The notes beneath the pieces are model-generated. The model saw only the letters and a program-made list of their open reading frames with translations. It ran no database searches and had not been told where the DNA came from. Below, one piece after another: positions 1 to 11,940 of a stretch of DNA of 64,000 nt. Positions within the stretch are counted from its first letter, which is position 1. Each line of letters begins with the position of its first letter. Location: contig NC_092859.1 of the NCBI RefSeq assembly GCF_032062135.1, positions 125,548,173-125,612,172 on the forward strand, in the 5' to 3' direction. The stretch is from Pyxicephalus adspersus. Its lineage: Eukaryota > Chordata > Amphibia > Anura > Pyxicephalidae. A program made the translations under genes and the position numbers.

Positions 1-93
1 GCAAAGATACCAAGAAAGATGGCAGGGAAAAGAGTGCTGAAACCGGAGGCTCTCAAGACCCAGCAAAGAAGAGCGAAGAAAGGAAGCGGCCAG
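1..93 (+). CDS. SLTM: SLTM coding exon, truncated by window start
   Basis: The frame begins at base 3 and runs without stops to CCAG before gtaaag. It encodes a Lys/Glu/Ser-rich stretch ([16 protein letters not shown]...). It ends in phase 1 and joins the exon at 1681 to make a Gly codon. The true 5' end is outside the window. Confidence 0.85.
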
Positions 94-3000
94 GTAAAGG
101 ATCTTTTCTCTCATAGCAGATATTTAAACAATACCACTTTCCTTGAACTAAAACTATTTGTTAAAAGGATCTAGATGCACCATTATATTTAGGGGCAGAG
201 CTACAATGATTGATCAAGCATAGGGAAAGTCAGTGTAGTGTGTAAATTGTGTCCCCTGGTCTTAACTTCTAAGACAAGACTGGTAATGTGCATTTCTTGA
301 AGAGTATTCTATCTGTTGGACAGACATGTGACTGTTAATGATACTACAGTCATTCGCCAATATTGGATGTCCTTTTCTCAATAATGCTATCAATTAGAAA
401 CTAATTTGAAAATTGCAGTCTGTGAAATTGGGCACCTAATGCTCATCTGTCCTACTAGTGTTTTGGATATAGATAGTCTTCCTAGCCCTATAATGCTAGA
501 CTCTTGAATTGCTAGGGACTTTGGCTTATTTTGTTGCTGCTGGGAGAAGATGTGTTTGTATTTTAGACTGTTGAATACCTGCAGCTGGGTGAACACGAGT
601 AAAGGTTTCTGTAAAACCGTTTAAACACGTACTAAATCCAAAAAGAGATACATTCTCTTGTATGTTTCTCACATGCTCCCCTTTTTAGACACTGCAGCTC
701 ACAGTGGAAGGGTTTCAATAACCGTGGATAATTGAAAAGCTACAGGCTTGTGAATGAGCAGAGTCAATGCTGATATCCACTCCCTATGTGACCCCCACAT
801 TTACTTGATTAGGGTGCACTTGTATTTAAATGTTGCAGCCTTCCAATGGGAGGGAAGGTCATTGTTCTTTTTCTGGTAGAATTGTATAGATTTGGTAACT
901 AAAAAGGTTCAAAGAAGATTTTTAGATTAGAATGGGCTAATAATTTATTATTAATAATCTATTATTAGAATATAGATCTGTAGAAAAATCTTTTGGCTAT
1001 TGATATTTAATTGCCTAGGGCGGCACATTCATTACTGGCATCCCTGGTCTGATTATCCTCCCTTACCCTAGGTGCATGCTTGCTTAACCCCCTTTTGGCT
1101 GCAGGCTGCCCTAATCTTGACATTCTGTAGCCATAATCTTGCTTAAGATACTGCTGTGGGGTTTCTTCTCGGGGCAGTTACTTTCGTTCTAGCAGGGTAC
1201 TTTGTAATGTGAAAGTTAATCTAGGAATGCATTTAGATATGATATGACATTTTCTACAGTGCTTAGAGTCCATTTTCATGTCCGTCATAGATTCAAACCT
1301 GGTACCTTGACACCTGGTGGTCATACCATATGACACATTTAACTGTATTTGTGGTAATCTTGGGATCTTAAGTTTGCAAAATAAACTGCATTGTTTAGGC
1401 TGGTAGAGAGGGTAAGTTTCTAAAACAGAGTACATGTTTGCAGTATCCCATTTGCTTCCCTTTTGAAGGGTGACAAGCGCTACGTTTAGTTTAGAATAGT
1501 TACTCGAATCTGTGTAAACCTTTGCCCAAAACATTTGCATAGTGCTGTAGCTAAACAATGTAGTATACCAATCTGTCTTTTCTTAGCTTGACAGTTCACA
1601 GTAGTTTATATTACATTTGAGGGTAATTTAATGGGTTCTTCACTAGGTTGGTAAAAAAACTGGTTTTGTTTACTTGATAGGTAAAAGTCCTGGACAGATG
1701 GTAGTAATCGATCAAACTAAAGGAGATCAAATGCACATGAGGCCACAAATGAGAAGAGGCCGCTTTGATAAGGTAATTGCCACATTTCTGACTTTTTCTT
1801 TGTTTTGGCATTTTATACTGAGCTTTTGGTACTCCTTGATGTTTAAAAAAAAAAAAAATTGTAGGAAATGAGTAATAATTTAAATGCATTTTTATCCAAT
1901 TTTTGGGTGGTTTACAGCATTCACTGCCTGAAACCATCGTCTCCTATGCAGTATTTCTTTTATTTTTTTGTTGCAAAGCTTCCCCAGTATTAAAAATGTC
2001 TGCATGTTCCAGACCCCCAGCTTCACACTCTTCCATATTATTTTATCTAACATATTCAGCATTTTCTTTTGGTAGTTAGTAACGCATAAAATAATTCTGT
2101 GCTCTTGTTCACTAGCTACATGGATGGGGGTTCAGGTTTTAACTTCTGAAACCCAGCATACGGTGATACGGATAATTCAGAGGAGAATTAAATTATGCCA
2201 TCAGGGTCCTTTCTTTGAAATTCACAGAAAGCAATCTTTCAAAAAACTACTTTGTCTCCTCCTAATCTAGTTTTTCCTTTTGGCTTTTGCAGTATAATAT
2301 AACTGACCTAGTACTGCAGAAAGCTGTAAAACCTTTCCAATATTTATGGCTAAATCAGGAGAAAGCTATTGTTTTTAGACAATTAGAATTTTCTATGATA
2401 AAGAAAAACTGTAACCTAAATCTGATTTCCAGCCTGCTTTGAACCTTTATAACTAATGTAATTTGTAGAGTGTATATGCAGAGAATTATTAAACAATTTA
2501 CTATATGTACTTGTTCGTTTTAATTTTTTTTTTTTTTGCCATTTTTCTTTTACTTTTTTAAGATGAGAAATAATAGAGAGCGGTTTTTCCAGAACAAAAT
2601 GAAGTTCAGAGACAAAAAAGACATCTTGACATTTGAAAAAATGAAAGCGCAAAGGCTCCGAGAAAATGTTGAACGTCTGCAGCGATTACAGAGATATCAA
2701 AGAGCTGTGGAACTAAGGAGGTAGTTGGGGAAACCTTTTTCTGTTTTAAGGCTGGTATAGGTATAATCCTCATTTGCTATATATATTGCATCTGAACTTG
2801 AATTGCTTTGTTATAGTGAAGATATAAAACTATGAATTGTGCTTAAGCAGCCACCTTTAAGATGTTCCCTTTTTATGTCTTGACCTGTGAAAAGCAATGC
2901 TATGTAAAGGTATTGGGGGGAGGGGCTTAGAGTCTCATAGCTCTGTCAGCAGTGGGAGATCAAGGTAGTACTGCATTTGACATTTGGTAGCTGACAACAG

Positions 3001-6000
3001 GTCACTGCTTACTTGTTCTTGATCGCGTAACAGTCCAGACAAATACAAAATCCAGTTACTGCTGGATGCATCTCTGTCCAATCTTGGTCGTTTCTCCTAC
3101 TGAAACACCTCCTTCCCTTGACACTGCAGCTTGGAGTTTCAGCAACAGAGGTAGCTCTGTCAATCTGGAAAGCCTATAGGAAACAAAATAACCTTTAATG
3201 TTTAATAGACAAACCAGAATTTTTGGATGTAAAGTCAAATGTTCAATATGATATTTATTTTAAGGCGAAGAGAAATGGCAGAGAGAGAGCGTCGGGAAAG
3301 GGAGCGTGTACGAATAATGCGAGAACGCGAAGAACTTGATCATCTACAAAGGGAGCGCGAAAGACTAGAAATTGAAAGACAAAAGCTTGAACGTGAGCGA
3401 ATGGAGCGCGAACGCCTGGAAAGAGAGCGCATTCGAATTGAGCAGGTAAGCAAAAAAAAAAAATAAAAACTGCATACATGCTACTAACTGTGATGTAAAG
3501 CAAACCTTTTTGAGACATGGAAGCTGCTAATTGCAAGCTCCTTCTGTCTTTTTCAGTTGTCTGGCTTATAAACTGAAAATGTGTACTTGGTAAAATAAAT
3601 TTGGTATGCATATCTGACTGACAGAATTAAAGTGTAAAGAACAAATATTAAAGCAAAAGGGTAAACAGCCAAAAACTGAATAAGCACAAATGGTGGTCCC
3701 TATGTCTCCCAAAGGATACCAGAAACTGCATACACTACTAGGGTTCTTCTGTCTTAAGATATAGCGTATGATCGTAAACTGTTTTGTTAATACAGGATGC
3801 CCTTTTATTATGGAGGTTGCCACTGTTTACCACTTTGGAAATGATCCTAGTCAGTTTTAAACCCAGAAATATTTTAAAGCTGGGTGGGAAGAAATTGTAG
3901 GAGGGTGGCAGCCCTTGTATTGTGAGCCAACTTTTCAGTAATCAACCAAAAACAGCCGGGTGGTCACTGAAAAGTGCCGGGTGCTGCACCCAGCTAAAAG
4001 GGGCTGGGGAGAACACTGCTGGTTTACTGCATCATGTTGGCAATGTATCTCCAGCCACACAGTAGTCGGCAGTTACAAATTCCGAGTCTCTGAAAAAGAT
4101 TTTGTCTGCTCTAAATATGTTTGATCTTTTATGTCACCACACATATACTTAAAAATTTGTTTGACTTTGCAAAGAGTTTCACCTTTTCAAGTAACTGTTG
4201 GTGCTTTAAATATTTGATGCTTTCTAGATGCATCTTTTGAACGTGCATATAGCTAATGAGGTCACCAGTCACCACCTGATAAGGATTTGCTGTAGCACCT
4301 TGATATATGTAGAATGGCTGGGCACCTTCTGATCAGGGAGTTTTGGAGTAGTGTGAATTCTTTACCTTTTATTATTTTACATATTTTAGGTTAGCTCTCT
4401 TCCTGCTGTACTTTTCAATTGTGTGACATTTTGAAACAAGCAAAATTTTTAATGACTTGTACTCTGCAGGAACGGCGAAAAGAAGCTGATCGCATTGCAC
4501 GTGAAAGGGAGGAACTGAGGAGACAACAAGAGCAGCTTCGTTTTGAGCAGGAGAAGAGAAACTCTTTAAAGAGACCTCGTGATGTTGACCACAGGTATCT
4601 CACATTGATAAGCTTGGCATCAAATCAAGCATGCATAGAGCGAGCATAGATTGTTCACGATATAAATAGATATTTTTTTTTTTTTCGCTTTGGGTTAATC
4701 TAAAAAGAACTACACACTGCATTGGTAAACCATATTTTAGGGACCCTTGTACTTGTCTAATTATGACCTTCCTACAAGCTTAAAATCTCTTGCAATGAGT
4801 GTTCTTTGGATATCCACTAACCATTCTCAGTCCAGATAGCTTGTACCAGCAACAAATGTTTTACATTTTTTTTGAAACTTGAACTTTCTGTCATTCTCTT
4901 AGGAGAGATGATCCCTTTTGGAGCGATAACAAAAAGATGTCAATTGATACAGACTCTCGTTTCAACCAAGGGTCTGACTACAACCGCCAGCAGAATAGGT
5001 TCAATGACTTTGACCATAGAGAACGGGGCAGGTACCCTGATTCTTCATCTGCATCATCTTTTGAAAGGTAACCATACATTAGAACTTGCACCAACACTAC
5101 ACGTAGTGGTACTGGTAATAGAAAAAGGGGTGCAATGCATTTTCATTGAACACATGCTAAGTTTTGAAGTGCCTTTCTCTTGGAATTCTAAATAGTAACC
5201 TGATAGACATTGGCAGTGACTAGCATAGCTATCAGGGGGCTTGTTTTGTATTTGACAACCTTCCCAGGTACCAGGTAAAGGTGCAGTGGAAATTTGTACT
5301 GCAAAAGGCAGACCATTTCTTTATAAGGCTGTAAAATTGCACCAAGATGCATGTTTCAATCCACAGAAAGATTATATAATTAGTATCTGAAAAAACCTCC
5401 AACTTGGAGGTTTTATGTTTCAACTTCTCAGCCCGGGACAAAGTGCAAGGTAACTAGGCAACAAATCTGCACAACACCTGTGAAGGACTTGTCCTTAGTT
5501 AATAATCTTGGGTTAATGAACATGGAAAAATGGTCTTGGTGGTTTTCATGTTAGGTTAAATTTAGCTTAACCAAAGCAACTGTGTCTTTTTACTAATTTG
5601 AAATTTATTTGTCAGACGTGACAGATTTGTATCGCCAGAAGGCAAAAAGGGTTTTAGCAAGAATTTTGATTCAAGAAGAAATGATGCCGCACCACCTCGA
5701 AATGAGCCACGAGACACAGATAGGAGGGATCGGGACGAAAGGAGACCTGTGGGAATGGACAGAGCAGGAGGAAATAGACCTGAAGGCCAAAGCCATGAGC
5801 GAGGCAGAATGAACAATCCAGATATGTCACATGGCCGCCACCATAGAGAGCCTCCAGGAAACCCGCCACGCACAGCTAGCTGGAAAGAAGGAGGAATGGA
5901 CCCAGACAAGAGAGATACAAGGTACTTTTACCACTGTTGTAATTTTTCTAATGAATGAATGGTTTCATAGCAGTGTTTAGAGAAGCACTGTGCTGTGTTC

Positions 6001-7076
6001 ATATTCCTTGTTATAAACCTGTTCACTGCAACATTTCATATGCTAAGTGATTTCTATTTTTCCAACAGGCCGGGCAGAGATGGTCCTGGGCATTCTTCCA
6101 GAGGTGGTCATGGCAGTCGTGGGGGGAAATCGGGCTATAGTGGAAGAGATGGTGACCGGCCAGTCATGGCAGGCAATCGTGGAAGTGGACATGTAAGTAT
6201 CTGGATTATATGTGTGCTTAGGTGTGGGAAAAGAACAATATTTAATTCTTGAGTGTTACCATAACCAATGAACATTTATGCATCTTAAAATAAAATTAGC
6301 CTGCCACTAACCACCAGTATGAAGCCTTAGTATGCATACCAAAGTTTGAATGCCCCTTGACTGATTGACCTTTGCAGCAACAAGTCCATGACAAACAAAG
6401 TGATAGCCACAAAGAAGTGTTTCCATGCATTGGCAGGATCCCTGTTTTGTCCATTCTTAGACTACTTGTGTACTTATTTATCTCTTGTGCATTAGAAGAT
6501 GGACTGAAAGGAACATGAGGGTGTCATCAATTAGGCTAAGAATTCTGTTTAAATTATTTCTTTATTACTAATTAAATTACCTGGCTGCTTTCTGATGATA
6601 AATTAGATTTTTTTTTTCATCTGTACTTTTTGTAAAGATATGTAATTGTTTTATTATTTTTTTTGTATTAATATAGCACTATAATGAAGGCAGACAAATG
6701 GCCCCAGGAAGGGATAATACTGGGCCAAGAAAGGAATGGCATGGTCCCAACACACAAGGGAGTAGATATGACCGAAGAATGCCAGATGGTCGCAGTGGAG
6801 GCATGATGTCTTCGCATTCCAGGTATGTCAAATTTTTCTATTTTCACTGCCTGTTTTTCAGATCTTGGGAGTTTGCTTTTGTGTGTGTATATATAATAAT
6901 CCTATATACTAAAAATAATGCTTTGTGTGCATTAATAGTTAACCTGACTTTTTATTTTTTTTTCCTCTAGTAATTCAGCCATCAACAGAGTTGTACCGAT
7001 GCCGGGTGGATCGATGCAGCGAGGAAGCGGTTCTGGATTCAAGCCGTTTAAGGGAGCACCTCCAAGGAGATACTAA
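1..7076 (+). CDS. SLTM: SLTM, SAFB-like transcription modulator, C-terminal half (10 exons, 5' part outside window)
   Basis: Ten exons join in phase (1-93, 1681-1772, 2563-2720, 3265-3445, 4470-4594, 4903-5067, 5616-5921, 6069-6192, 6677-6822, 6971-7076) and give 497 residues plus a TAA stop. Every internal boundary is AG/GT. The product opens with a Lys/Glu-rich linker, then a long Arg/Glu heptad-like coiled coil (exons 3265-4594), then a Gly/Arg/Ser-rich tail ending [13 protein letters not shown]. This order and the phrases [18 protein letters not shown] and KRPRDVDHR match my recollection of vertebrate SLTM. Family knowledge: SLTM is a nuclear SAP- and RRM-containing relative of SAFB that represses transcription; both named domains lie upstream of this window. 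The related genes SAFB and SAFB2 are less likely because the tail and the MINDY2 neighbour fit SLTM. Confidence 0.95.
1681..1772 (+). CDS. SLTM: SLTM coding exon
   Basis: The acceptor is ttgatag and the donor gtaatt. It encodes [20 protein letters not shown] and a following basic RRGRFDK, a strongly conserved SLTM segment. It enters in phase 1 and exits in phase 0. Confidence 0.95.
2563..2720 (+). CDS. SLTM: SLTM coding exon, start of the coiled coil
   Basis: A T-rich tract precedes the AG at 2561-2562. The exon encodes [19 protein letters not shown] and continues to the [16 protein letters not shown] helix. It leaves two bases (AG) that pair with the G at 3265. Confidence 0.95.
3265..3445 (+). 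CDS. SLTM: SLTM coding exon, Arg/Glu coiled coil
   Basis: Sixty codons, almost all Arg, Glu, Leu and Ile, with repeated RERE and LERERM units, predict a continuous charged helix. The exon starts with one base completing an Arg codon and ends CAG before gtaagc. The charge repeat at DNA level is coding, not a satellite. Confidence 0.96.
3925..4022. repeat. interspersed repeat in SLTM intron
   Basis: The block with agccgggtggtcactgaaaa and gggtgctgcacccagctaaa is GC-rich against its AT-rich surroundings. I recall similar sequences recurring in ranoid frog introns. No ends or duplication are resolved. Confidence 0.4.
4470..4594 (+). CDS. SLTM: SLTM coding exon, end of coiled coil
   Basis: The acceptor is tctgcag. 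It encodes [20 protein letters not shown] and ends in KRPRDVDH plus a split Arg codon. This motif is diagnostic of the SAFB/SLTM group. Confidence 0.96.
4903..5067 (+). CDS. SLTM: SLTM coding exon
   Basis: It encodes [11 protein letters not shown], then [18 protein letters not shown] and a Ser-rich end (SSSASSFER). The acceptor is ctcttag and the donor gtaacc. Both ends split Arg codons, a pattern shared with neighbouring exons. Confidence 0.95.
5616..5921 (+). CDS. SLTM: SLTM coding exon, Arg/Asp-rich region
   Basis: This is the largest exon here, 306 bp. The correct frame reads [20 protein letters not shown], then a DRRDRDERR stretch and [18 protein letters not shown]. Longer open frames overlap it in other phases, but only this one joins both neighbours in phase. 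Confidence 0.94.
6069..6192 (+). CDS. SLTM: SLTM coding exon, Gly/Arg-rich tail
   Basis: Forty-one codons of RGG-like composition ([18 protein letters not shown]). Low-complexity tails of this kind in the family are associated with RNA and protein contacts (family knowledge). It exits in phase 0 before gtaagt. Confidence 0.94.
6677..6822 (+). CDS. SLTM: SLTM coding exon
   Basis: It encodes [20 protein letters not shown], then [19 protein letters not shown]. The phrase [10 protein letters not shown] is shared with mammalian SLTM as I recall it. The acceptor is tatag and the donor gtatgt. Confidence 0.95.
6971..7076 (+). CDS. SLTM: SLTM last coding exon with stop
   Basis: The acceptor is cctctag. 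It encodes [18 protein letters not shown] and ends [15 protein letters not shown] before TAA at 7074-7076. This C-terminus anchors the gene identity. Confidence 0.96.
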
Positions 7077-7128
7077 ATCTCTGGCCGCCTCGTCTTTGGG
7101 ATAACTTATTTTTTTCCTTGTAAACCTG

Positions 7129-7134
7129 AATAAA
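7129..7134 (+). terminator. proximal poly(A) signal of SLTM
   Basis: AATAAA 53 bp past the stop codon, followed by the T-rich run ttcattttttttacc. Its use would give a very short 3' UTR. Confidence 0.5.
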
Positions 7135-7964
7135 ACAAGGGTTTCATTTTTTTTACCATTTTATTCTTTGTTTTATGATGGACTTTAATTTGTATAGTAA
7201 AGTTGTTCTTGGACAAACGCCTTGGAATTGACTCCTAACAGTATTTTGGATCCGAACATTGAGATTTTTTTTCCATTGTGCTAAAATAGCATGAACGGGC
7301 TTTACAGTGCAAAGAACCCTTGGCCAGCACACCTGACATTGTACTATTTAGATGGATTTAATCATTCAATCGTGTTCCAGAACAGAGCTGCTTGTACAAG
7401 TGTTCTAGGTTCTTTTATGTGGAGGGAATGTAAAGCCTTGCCATGAGTTAGTGATCTTTTCTCTCTGTCCAAGGCTTTCCTGAAAATAAACATGACTGAA
7501 TATAAGGGGTAAATATTTGCAGAAATTAGTTGTAAATAAGAACTGCCACAAAGCCACCCATCTACCATGGGAGCCTGGTTTATAGCCTCCCATATGTAAT
7601 GCTAAAATTTGGGGGTAAAGTTGTTTTTTGTCAAATAACATTTTATTAAAGAATGCAGCCTGGGTAAATTATTTGAATAATAAACATAACTGGGCTTTTA
7701 TACTGGATCAATATTTACTAGTGTATTTTCCCTTTTTGAAAATGGTCTGTGATAGGCTAGATAATATCTGGTTACTGAGTCTTTTTTTAAGATGTAGTAT
7801 AGTTTTTTTCACTTGCATTTTCGAGCTTAAACGTCATCAAAGCTCTGAATACTGTAGAATATTTTTTGCACTTGTCTGGAATGTCAAGATACACTGTGCT
7901 GTGATGTGAATCCTGGCCATAATTTTTTCCCCTTCATGTCTTGTACACTTTTAGGTGGTATAAA

Positions 7965-7970
7965 AATAAA
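7965..7970 (+). terminator. main candidate poly(A) signal of SLTM
   Basis: AATAAA followed 20-40 bp later by ttggttttgggtgttttttt, a classic GU/U-rich downstream element. This is the best-formed of the three signals. Confidence 0.65.
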
Positions 7971-8139
7971 GCTGGTTTTCAGTTTTAAGTTTGGTTTTGG
8001 GTGTTTTTTTTCTTTCTGACTCCGACTCTGACGGTTTAAGTGGTCAAAGTGAAATTCACGAGAAGAATGCTACATTTCTGTAATACATGCACAGTATCAT
8101 ATCTAACTATCCTTAAGTAAAAAAAAAATGTATGTTCTA

Positions 8140-8145
8140 AATAAA
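8140..8145 (+). terminator. distal poly(A) signal of SLTM
   Basis: AATAAA followed at once by ttgtgtgtgctgggg, which is GU-rich. Confidence 0.5.
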
Positions 8146-9080
8146 TTGTGTGTGCTGGGGCTTATTAGGAGTAGAAATTGTGTTTGTTGGACGTTCAGCT
8201 AAATTTACTGCTGGGGGCAGAATCCTTAAAATGTGAAACATAAAGTGCTAATTTTATGAATCCTTTTAACAGCATGCTAGGAAAATAGGTAAATATAAGC
8301 AGCCATAAAAAAAAACTTTACCTGCCTGTTCTTTTTCAGTACCTTCATACAAGCAGTAACAATGGAGTTACTATGGAATACTGACTTGCTTAGGAAAAGC
8401 ATAGAATTAGGGTGAGAATGATGACATAGGAAATCTGCAAGGATCTGAGAACTGCTCCAGAATTTTATCATGAAATCAGAAGCATCAGAAATGCTTTAAA
8501 CCAAACATGCTCTGATAGAAACTACACTGCACATATCCTTTTGTCTGATGTTAAAAAATCTGGGCCTGGAAAACATGTGACCAAGCTGGAAAAATACACC
8601 TTACTTGTGCTGCAGCACGTTAAGAGGTATCACAGGCCTGAATTTTGAGCTGCTGTAATACATTGAAAGACCTAAAAAAGACTATTTGAGTGCATAAAAG
8701 CTATTTTTTTAAAAAAAGTTGCCATGCCCTGGATAAAAACATCAAAAATGTAATAAATGGGTCCTAGCATGAAGTTGAAACTGTAGAAACTTTCCTCAAT
8801 ACAAAAAAATCATAGGTGTAAACAGGCCCTTACTACAAAGCATATGTATGCATAACAATAAATGGAGATACTTACTTCTACCTGAACCAATACTTTTAAT
8901 TTTTGCTAAAATTCAAAACAAAAATCCATAAAAGAGAATAAAACCAGTGTGAATAAATACATCCACGGTGTGCTTTTTTAAAAGGGAAGAAAGAAAAAAA
9001 GATCACATGGTCTCAGCCTGTATATCAAGTTTGTTTTGATAGACTGATTCTTATTATATTTTGTGCATTATTGTTTGCTA

Positions 9081-9095
9081 ACAGTAGATGGCGCT
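9081..9095 (+). promoter_or_regulatory. CTCF-like motif
   Basis: ACAGTAGATGGCGCT agrees at 14 of 15 positions with the CTCF core consensus CCASYAGRKGGCRCY as I know it. Confidence 0.5.
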
Positions 9096-9170
9096 GAGCT
9101 CACATAAAGTTCTTACAAATATGTTCTTGGGGATTGGTCAAAGCAGAGGTAAATGCATTTCCAGGACATA

Positions 9171-9185
9171 CCACTAGGTGTCACC
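9171..9185 (+). promoter_or_regulatory. weaker CTCF-like motif
   Basis: CCACTAGGTGTCACC keeps the first half of the CTCF core but has T for G in the GGC triplet. It lies 90 bp from the motif at 9081 in the same orientation. Confidence 0.35.
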
Positions 9186-9348
9186 TGACTATAAACCAAA
9201 ATTCATTTTTCAATGGGATTTTGAAGGTAAAAAGTTTTTTATACTTCAGCTTATACAATACCTAGAAGCTACTATTGAGTCCAACAATCTGTTTCAAACA
9301 ATCTAGTCCAACAGTGATAAAAAATGAGACCCTTTTGTTTTAAAGTTC

Positions 9349-9354
9349 TTTATT
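9349..9354 (-). terminator. candidate distal poly(A) signal of MINDY2
   Basis: TTTATT on the + strand reads AATAAA on the - strand. GT-containing DNA follows downstream on that strand. Nearer hexamers, for example around 14083 and 11064, are alternatives. Confidence 0.35.
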
Positions 9355-9690
9355 TTAATTATTTAGAACATTTTATCAGTTCTAAAGTGTTTAGCGTTGA
9401 TAGTGCAGAATAAAAGGGTATGCGCACCACACACTATGTCACACTGCTCTTCAAAGCTTTAATACCAGATTCCAACTGCCAACAAGTACAAAAACATCCA
9501 AATGTACATCATCATTGTTAAAAGTGGACTTAGGTGCTGTGATACATATAAACACAAGATGAATACAAGAGCTGAGGGGTGGGAGACTTGGAAATATTGT
9601 ATCATTAAGTTTATTGTGCTCATCTGTTGTCTAAATACATTTACTCATCAGAATAGCGTCAGTCTTATTGGGATCATTGTCATAAACAGT

Positions 9691-9712
9691 TATATATATA
9701 TATATATATATA
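9691..9712. repeat. (TA)n microsatellite
   Basis: Eleven perfect TA dinucleotides. Confidence 0.95.
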
Positions 9713-9913
9713 CATACTGGAGAAGCCTAATGATGGGAGAACTACAAATAACATGTACCCTTTATTATCACACAATTAAAAATTACAATCTGGCTGTTTA
9801 AAGACAGTCCAAGAATGAATATGGTCTGGATTGTCAGAGTGCTGTTCATATGGAGGGAAAATATAGTAAAAATCTGCCAATAATATTCGGAGCAAATGCC
9901 TACCAAGCCGGAA

Positions 9914-10016
9914 AGTTAGGCTATGTTCAGACTGGCATTGAAGTTGCAATGCAGTTACCGCTTCCTCATGCCAGTGGACACCACAGGTAACTTATGGCCA
10001 TGACCGCCCTATAGAA
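9914..10016. repeat. half of an inverted-repeat element (AGGCTATGTTCAGAC family)
   Basis: It begins AGTTAGGCTATGTTCAGACT and shares a CTTCCTCATGCCA block with 62655-62873, where the same end occurs inverted. This is probably a degraded non-autonomous DNA transposon. Confidence 0.5.
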
Positions 10017-10034
10017 AATAGTTCAGTATCATTC

Positions 10035-10049
10035 ACTGCCCCCTGCTGG
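10035..10049 (-). promoter_or_regulatory. strong CTCF-like motif
   Basis: Read on the - strand the site is CCAGCAGGGGGCAGT, which closely matches the canonical CTCF core. It faces the + strand motifs at 9.1 kb. Confidence 0.55.
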
Positions 10050-11438
10050 CAAATGCAGATACTGATTATTTTAGAACCAGAGTTGCAGGGATCGACTGGC
10101 TGGCAAGGTGCTAGCCGCTGTGATTGTTTGATCTTGTTGTAGGTCCAAACCTGTCCTTAATATTGTTAGAAAGCTACATAGCAACACGCATGAGGACCAA
10201 TCTAGCAGGATGGAAAACAAATTCATGTCAACTTGTAAAATCATTTCAGGTTGTAACTCTTAAAACGTTTGCACTATAATCACCACTTTTGATGTCAGTG
10301 TTTCCAGTACTCCACAAGCTAAATTATGATTGGAGGTGTCTAGCTGTTTGGTATGGTGCCACTTCAGGGTAAAAAAACTGCAGTGTCAGTATATTACTGG
10401 GGGAAAAGGTTTAAACTTGTAACTTTAGCCAAGATTGTACTTAACAGATCAATCCAGGGATATGGCAACAACAAAAAAAAAAAAACCTGAAAACAGAGAG
10501 GAGTCAATTAATCTGCCTCACACTGATTGATTGGCTGGACTTGACCACATATTTGATTGCCATAGACACAGTGCAATGGAAGAATTTGCCTATCTATGTG
10601 TGGACTGGATAATCGGGAAATATGCAGTATATTACCTGGATGTAGGTATAAGGTGAAAGCATTTAACACCAGGTACACAAGTCAAACATACAGGATCATA
10701 TAATTCATATCATTTTGCAGAAATAGTAAATGACCAGAGTAATTTTCTCTGCAACAACTATTTTCTAAAGAAGCATCTTGTACCCAATGAAAATACAAAA
10801 CAGTGAGAATTTTGTATATTGCCCTAATACAGTTGTTTTAGGATGAAGCATGTGATTGTGCACAGGCCCGGCAGCCATGGCTAGACCTGAGCTCTGATGT
10901 CACTGCTGCCCTGGCTTGCTGATACCTCTGCATCAGCTGCAATGGAATCGGTGAGGAAGTGAAGATAAAGAGGTTAAAGGATTCACTTTGCACCATGCAT
11001 AGGCAAAGTATTTAGGTAAAGGTTTTCCAGACACTCTGTAGTCCCTGCATGGCCATACTGTCTTTTTATTACCTGTAATATGTGAGCAGATAACAGTCTG
11101 ATCCTCCAGGCACTGGCAGATGGTTTGCCTTTTGGTCCACCTTGTAGGTCTTGTTGGTGCAGGTTTTTCTTATTCTTGCTGGCTTATGACATTTTTCCTT
11201 TGAGCCAATAAAGCTGCATAGAGCTGCCACGCTTTTTTTTCTTTTAGTATCTTTTATAGTTACTGGTTTTTAGTGGACACCAAAAAAGTGGAGTTTTTTT
11301 TTTTTTACAACTCTTGTCTGCGTATCAGTAACTCAACTAATATCATAGAAGCTCACCCAGAAATGATTGTAACCCTTGGCACAAAATAGCAAAAAATCTG
11401 CCTCACGTTACATCTATTTTGTTTTATTCCTTGTAGTA

Positions 11439-11940
11439 CAGGTAATCCCCGGGTTACGTACGAGATAGGCACTGTAGGTTTGTTCTTAAGTTGAATTTGT
11501 ACGTAAGTCAGAACAAGTACATTATTTTAATAAGTTCAATTAGGACAGATGTTTGTCTCATATTATTAGACACCATGGTGTCAGTTACTGTACAAAATCC
11601 TCACTGTAAAGTAATCACAAACAAAGCAAAAGAAAAAAAAAATTTTTATAGAGCCTAGACATTCATTAACTTCTGGAGCAAGCTGTGCTTTGATATGCAA
11701 AAAGAAACAATTGCAGAGTTTGTCTTGGTCATTAAAGAGTTACACAATGTTACAGATCAGCTCAGCTCTTAAAATCACCCACAACCTCAGCTTTGTTTAA
11801 CAAAAGATTTCTTCTGCAAGTCTTGCAAACCGCCACCTCCCCCCATCAAGCTACCATCCTGCACACAAGCGAGCAGGGAAGCCCCGTTGGTATCTAGGAG
11901 TCATCCGTATGTCGGATCTCCTTAACTCGGGGACTACCTG
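11439..11940. mobile_element. non-autonomous DNA transposon, Tc1/mariner-like, TA target site
   Basis: The 502-bp element starts CAGGTAATCCCCGGGTTA and ends with the inverted counterpart TAACTCGGGGACTACCTG. A TA dinucleotide flanks each end (11437-11438 and 11941-11942). The termini extend inward with diverged complementarity (TACGTACGAGAT against ATCCGTATGTCGGAT). It has no coding capacity. The superfamily is inferred from the TA duplication. Confidence 0.75.

Larger units (their letters stand above)
7077..8165 (+). other. SLTM: SLTM 3' untranslated region with alternative poly(A) sites
   Basis: A T-rich stretch without coding signal follows the stop codon. Three AATAAA hexamers stand at 7129-7134, 7965-7970 and 8140-8145. 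The last two are followed by GT-rich DNA. The end of the transcript is inferred from these signals only. Confidence 0.65.
8166..9348. other. intergenic interval between convergent SLTM and MINDY2
   Basis: No open frame or exon signal is supportable. The interval is AT-rich and holds two CTCF-like motifs near 9.1 kb. Confidence 0.5.

Noticed and set aside
3265..3445. Low-complexity GAGCG repeat as satellite DNA
   Set aside because: It is the coding repeat of the SLTM coiled coil with intact frame and splice sites.
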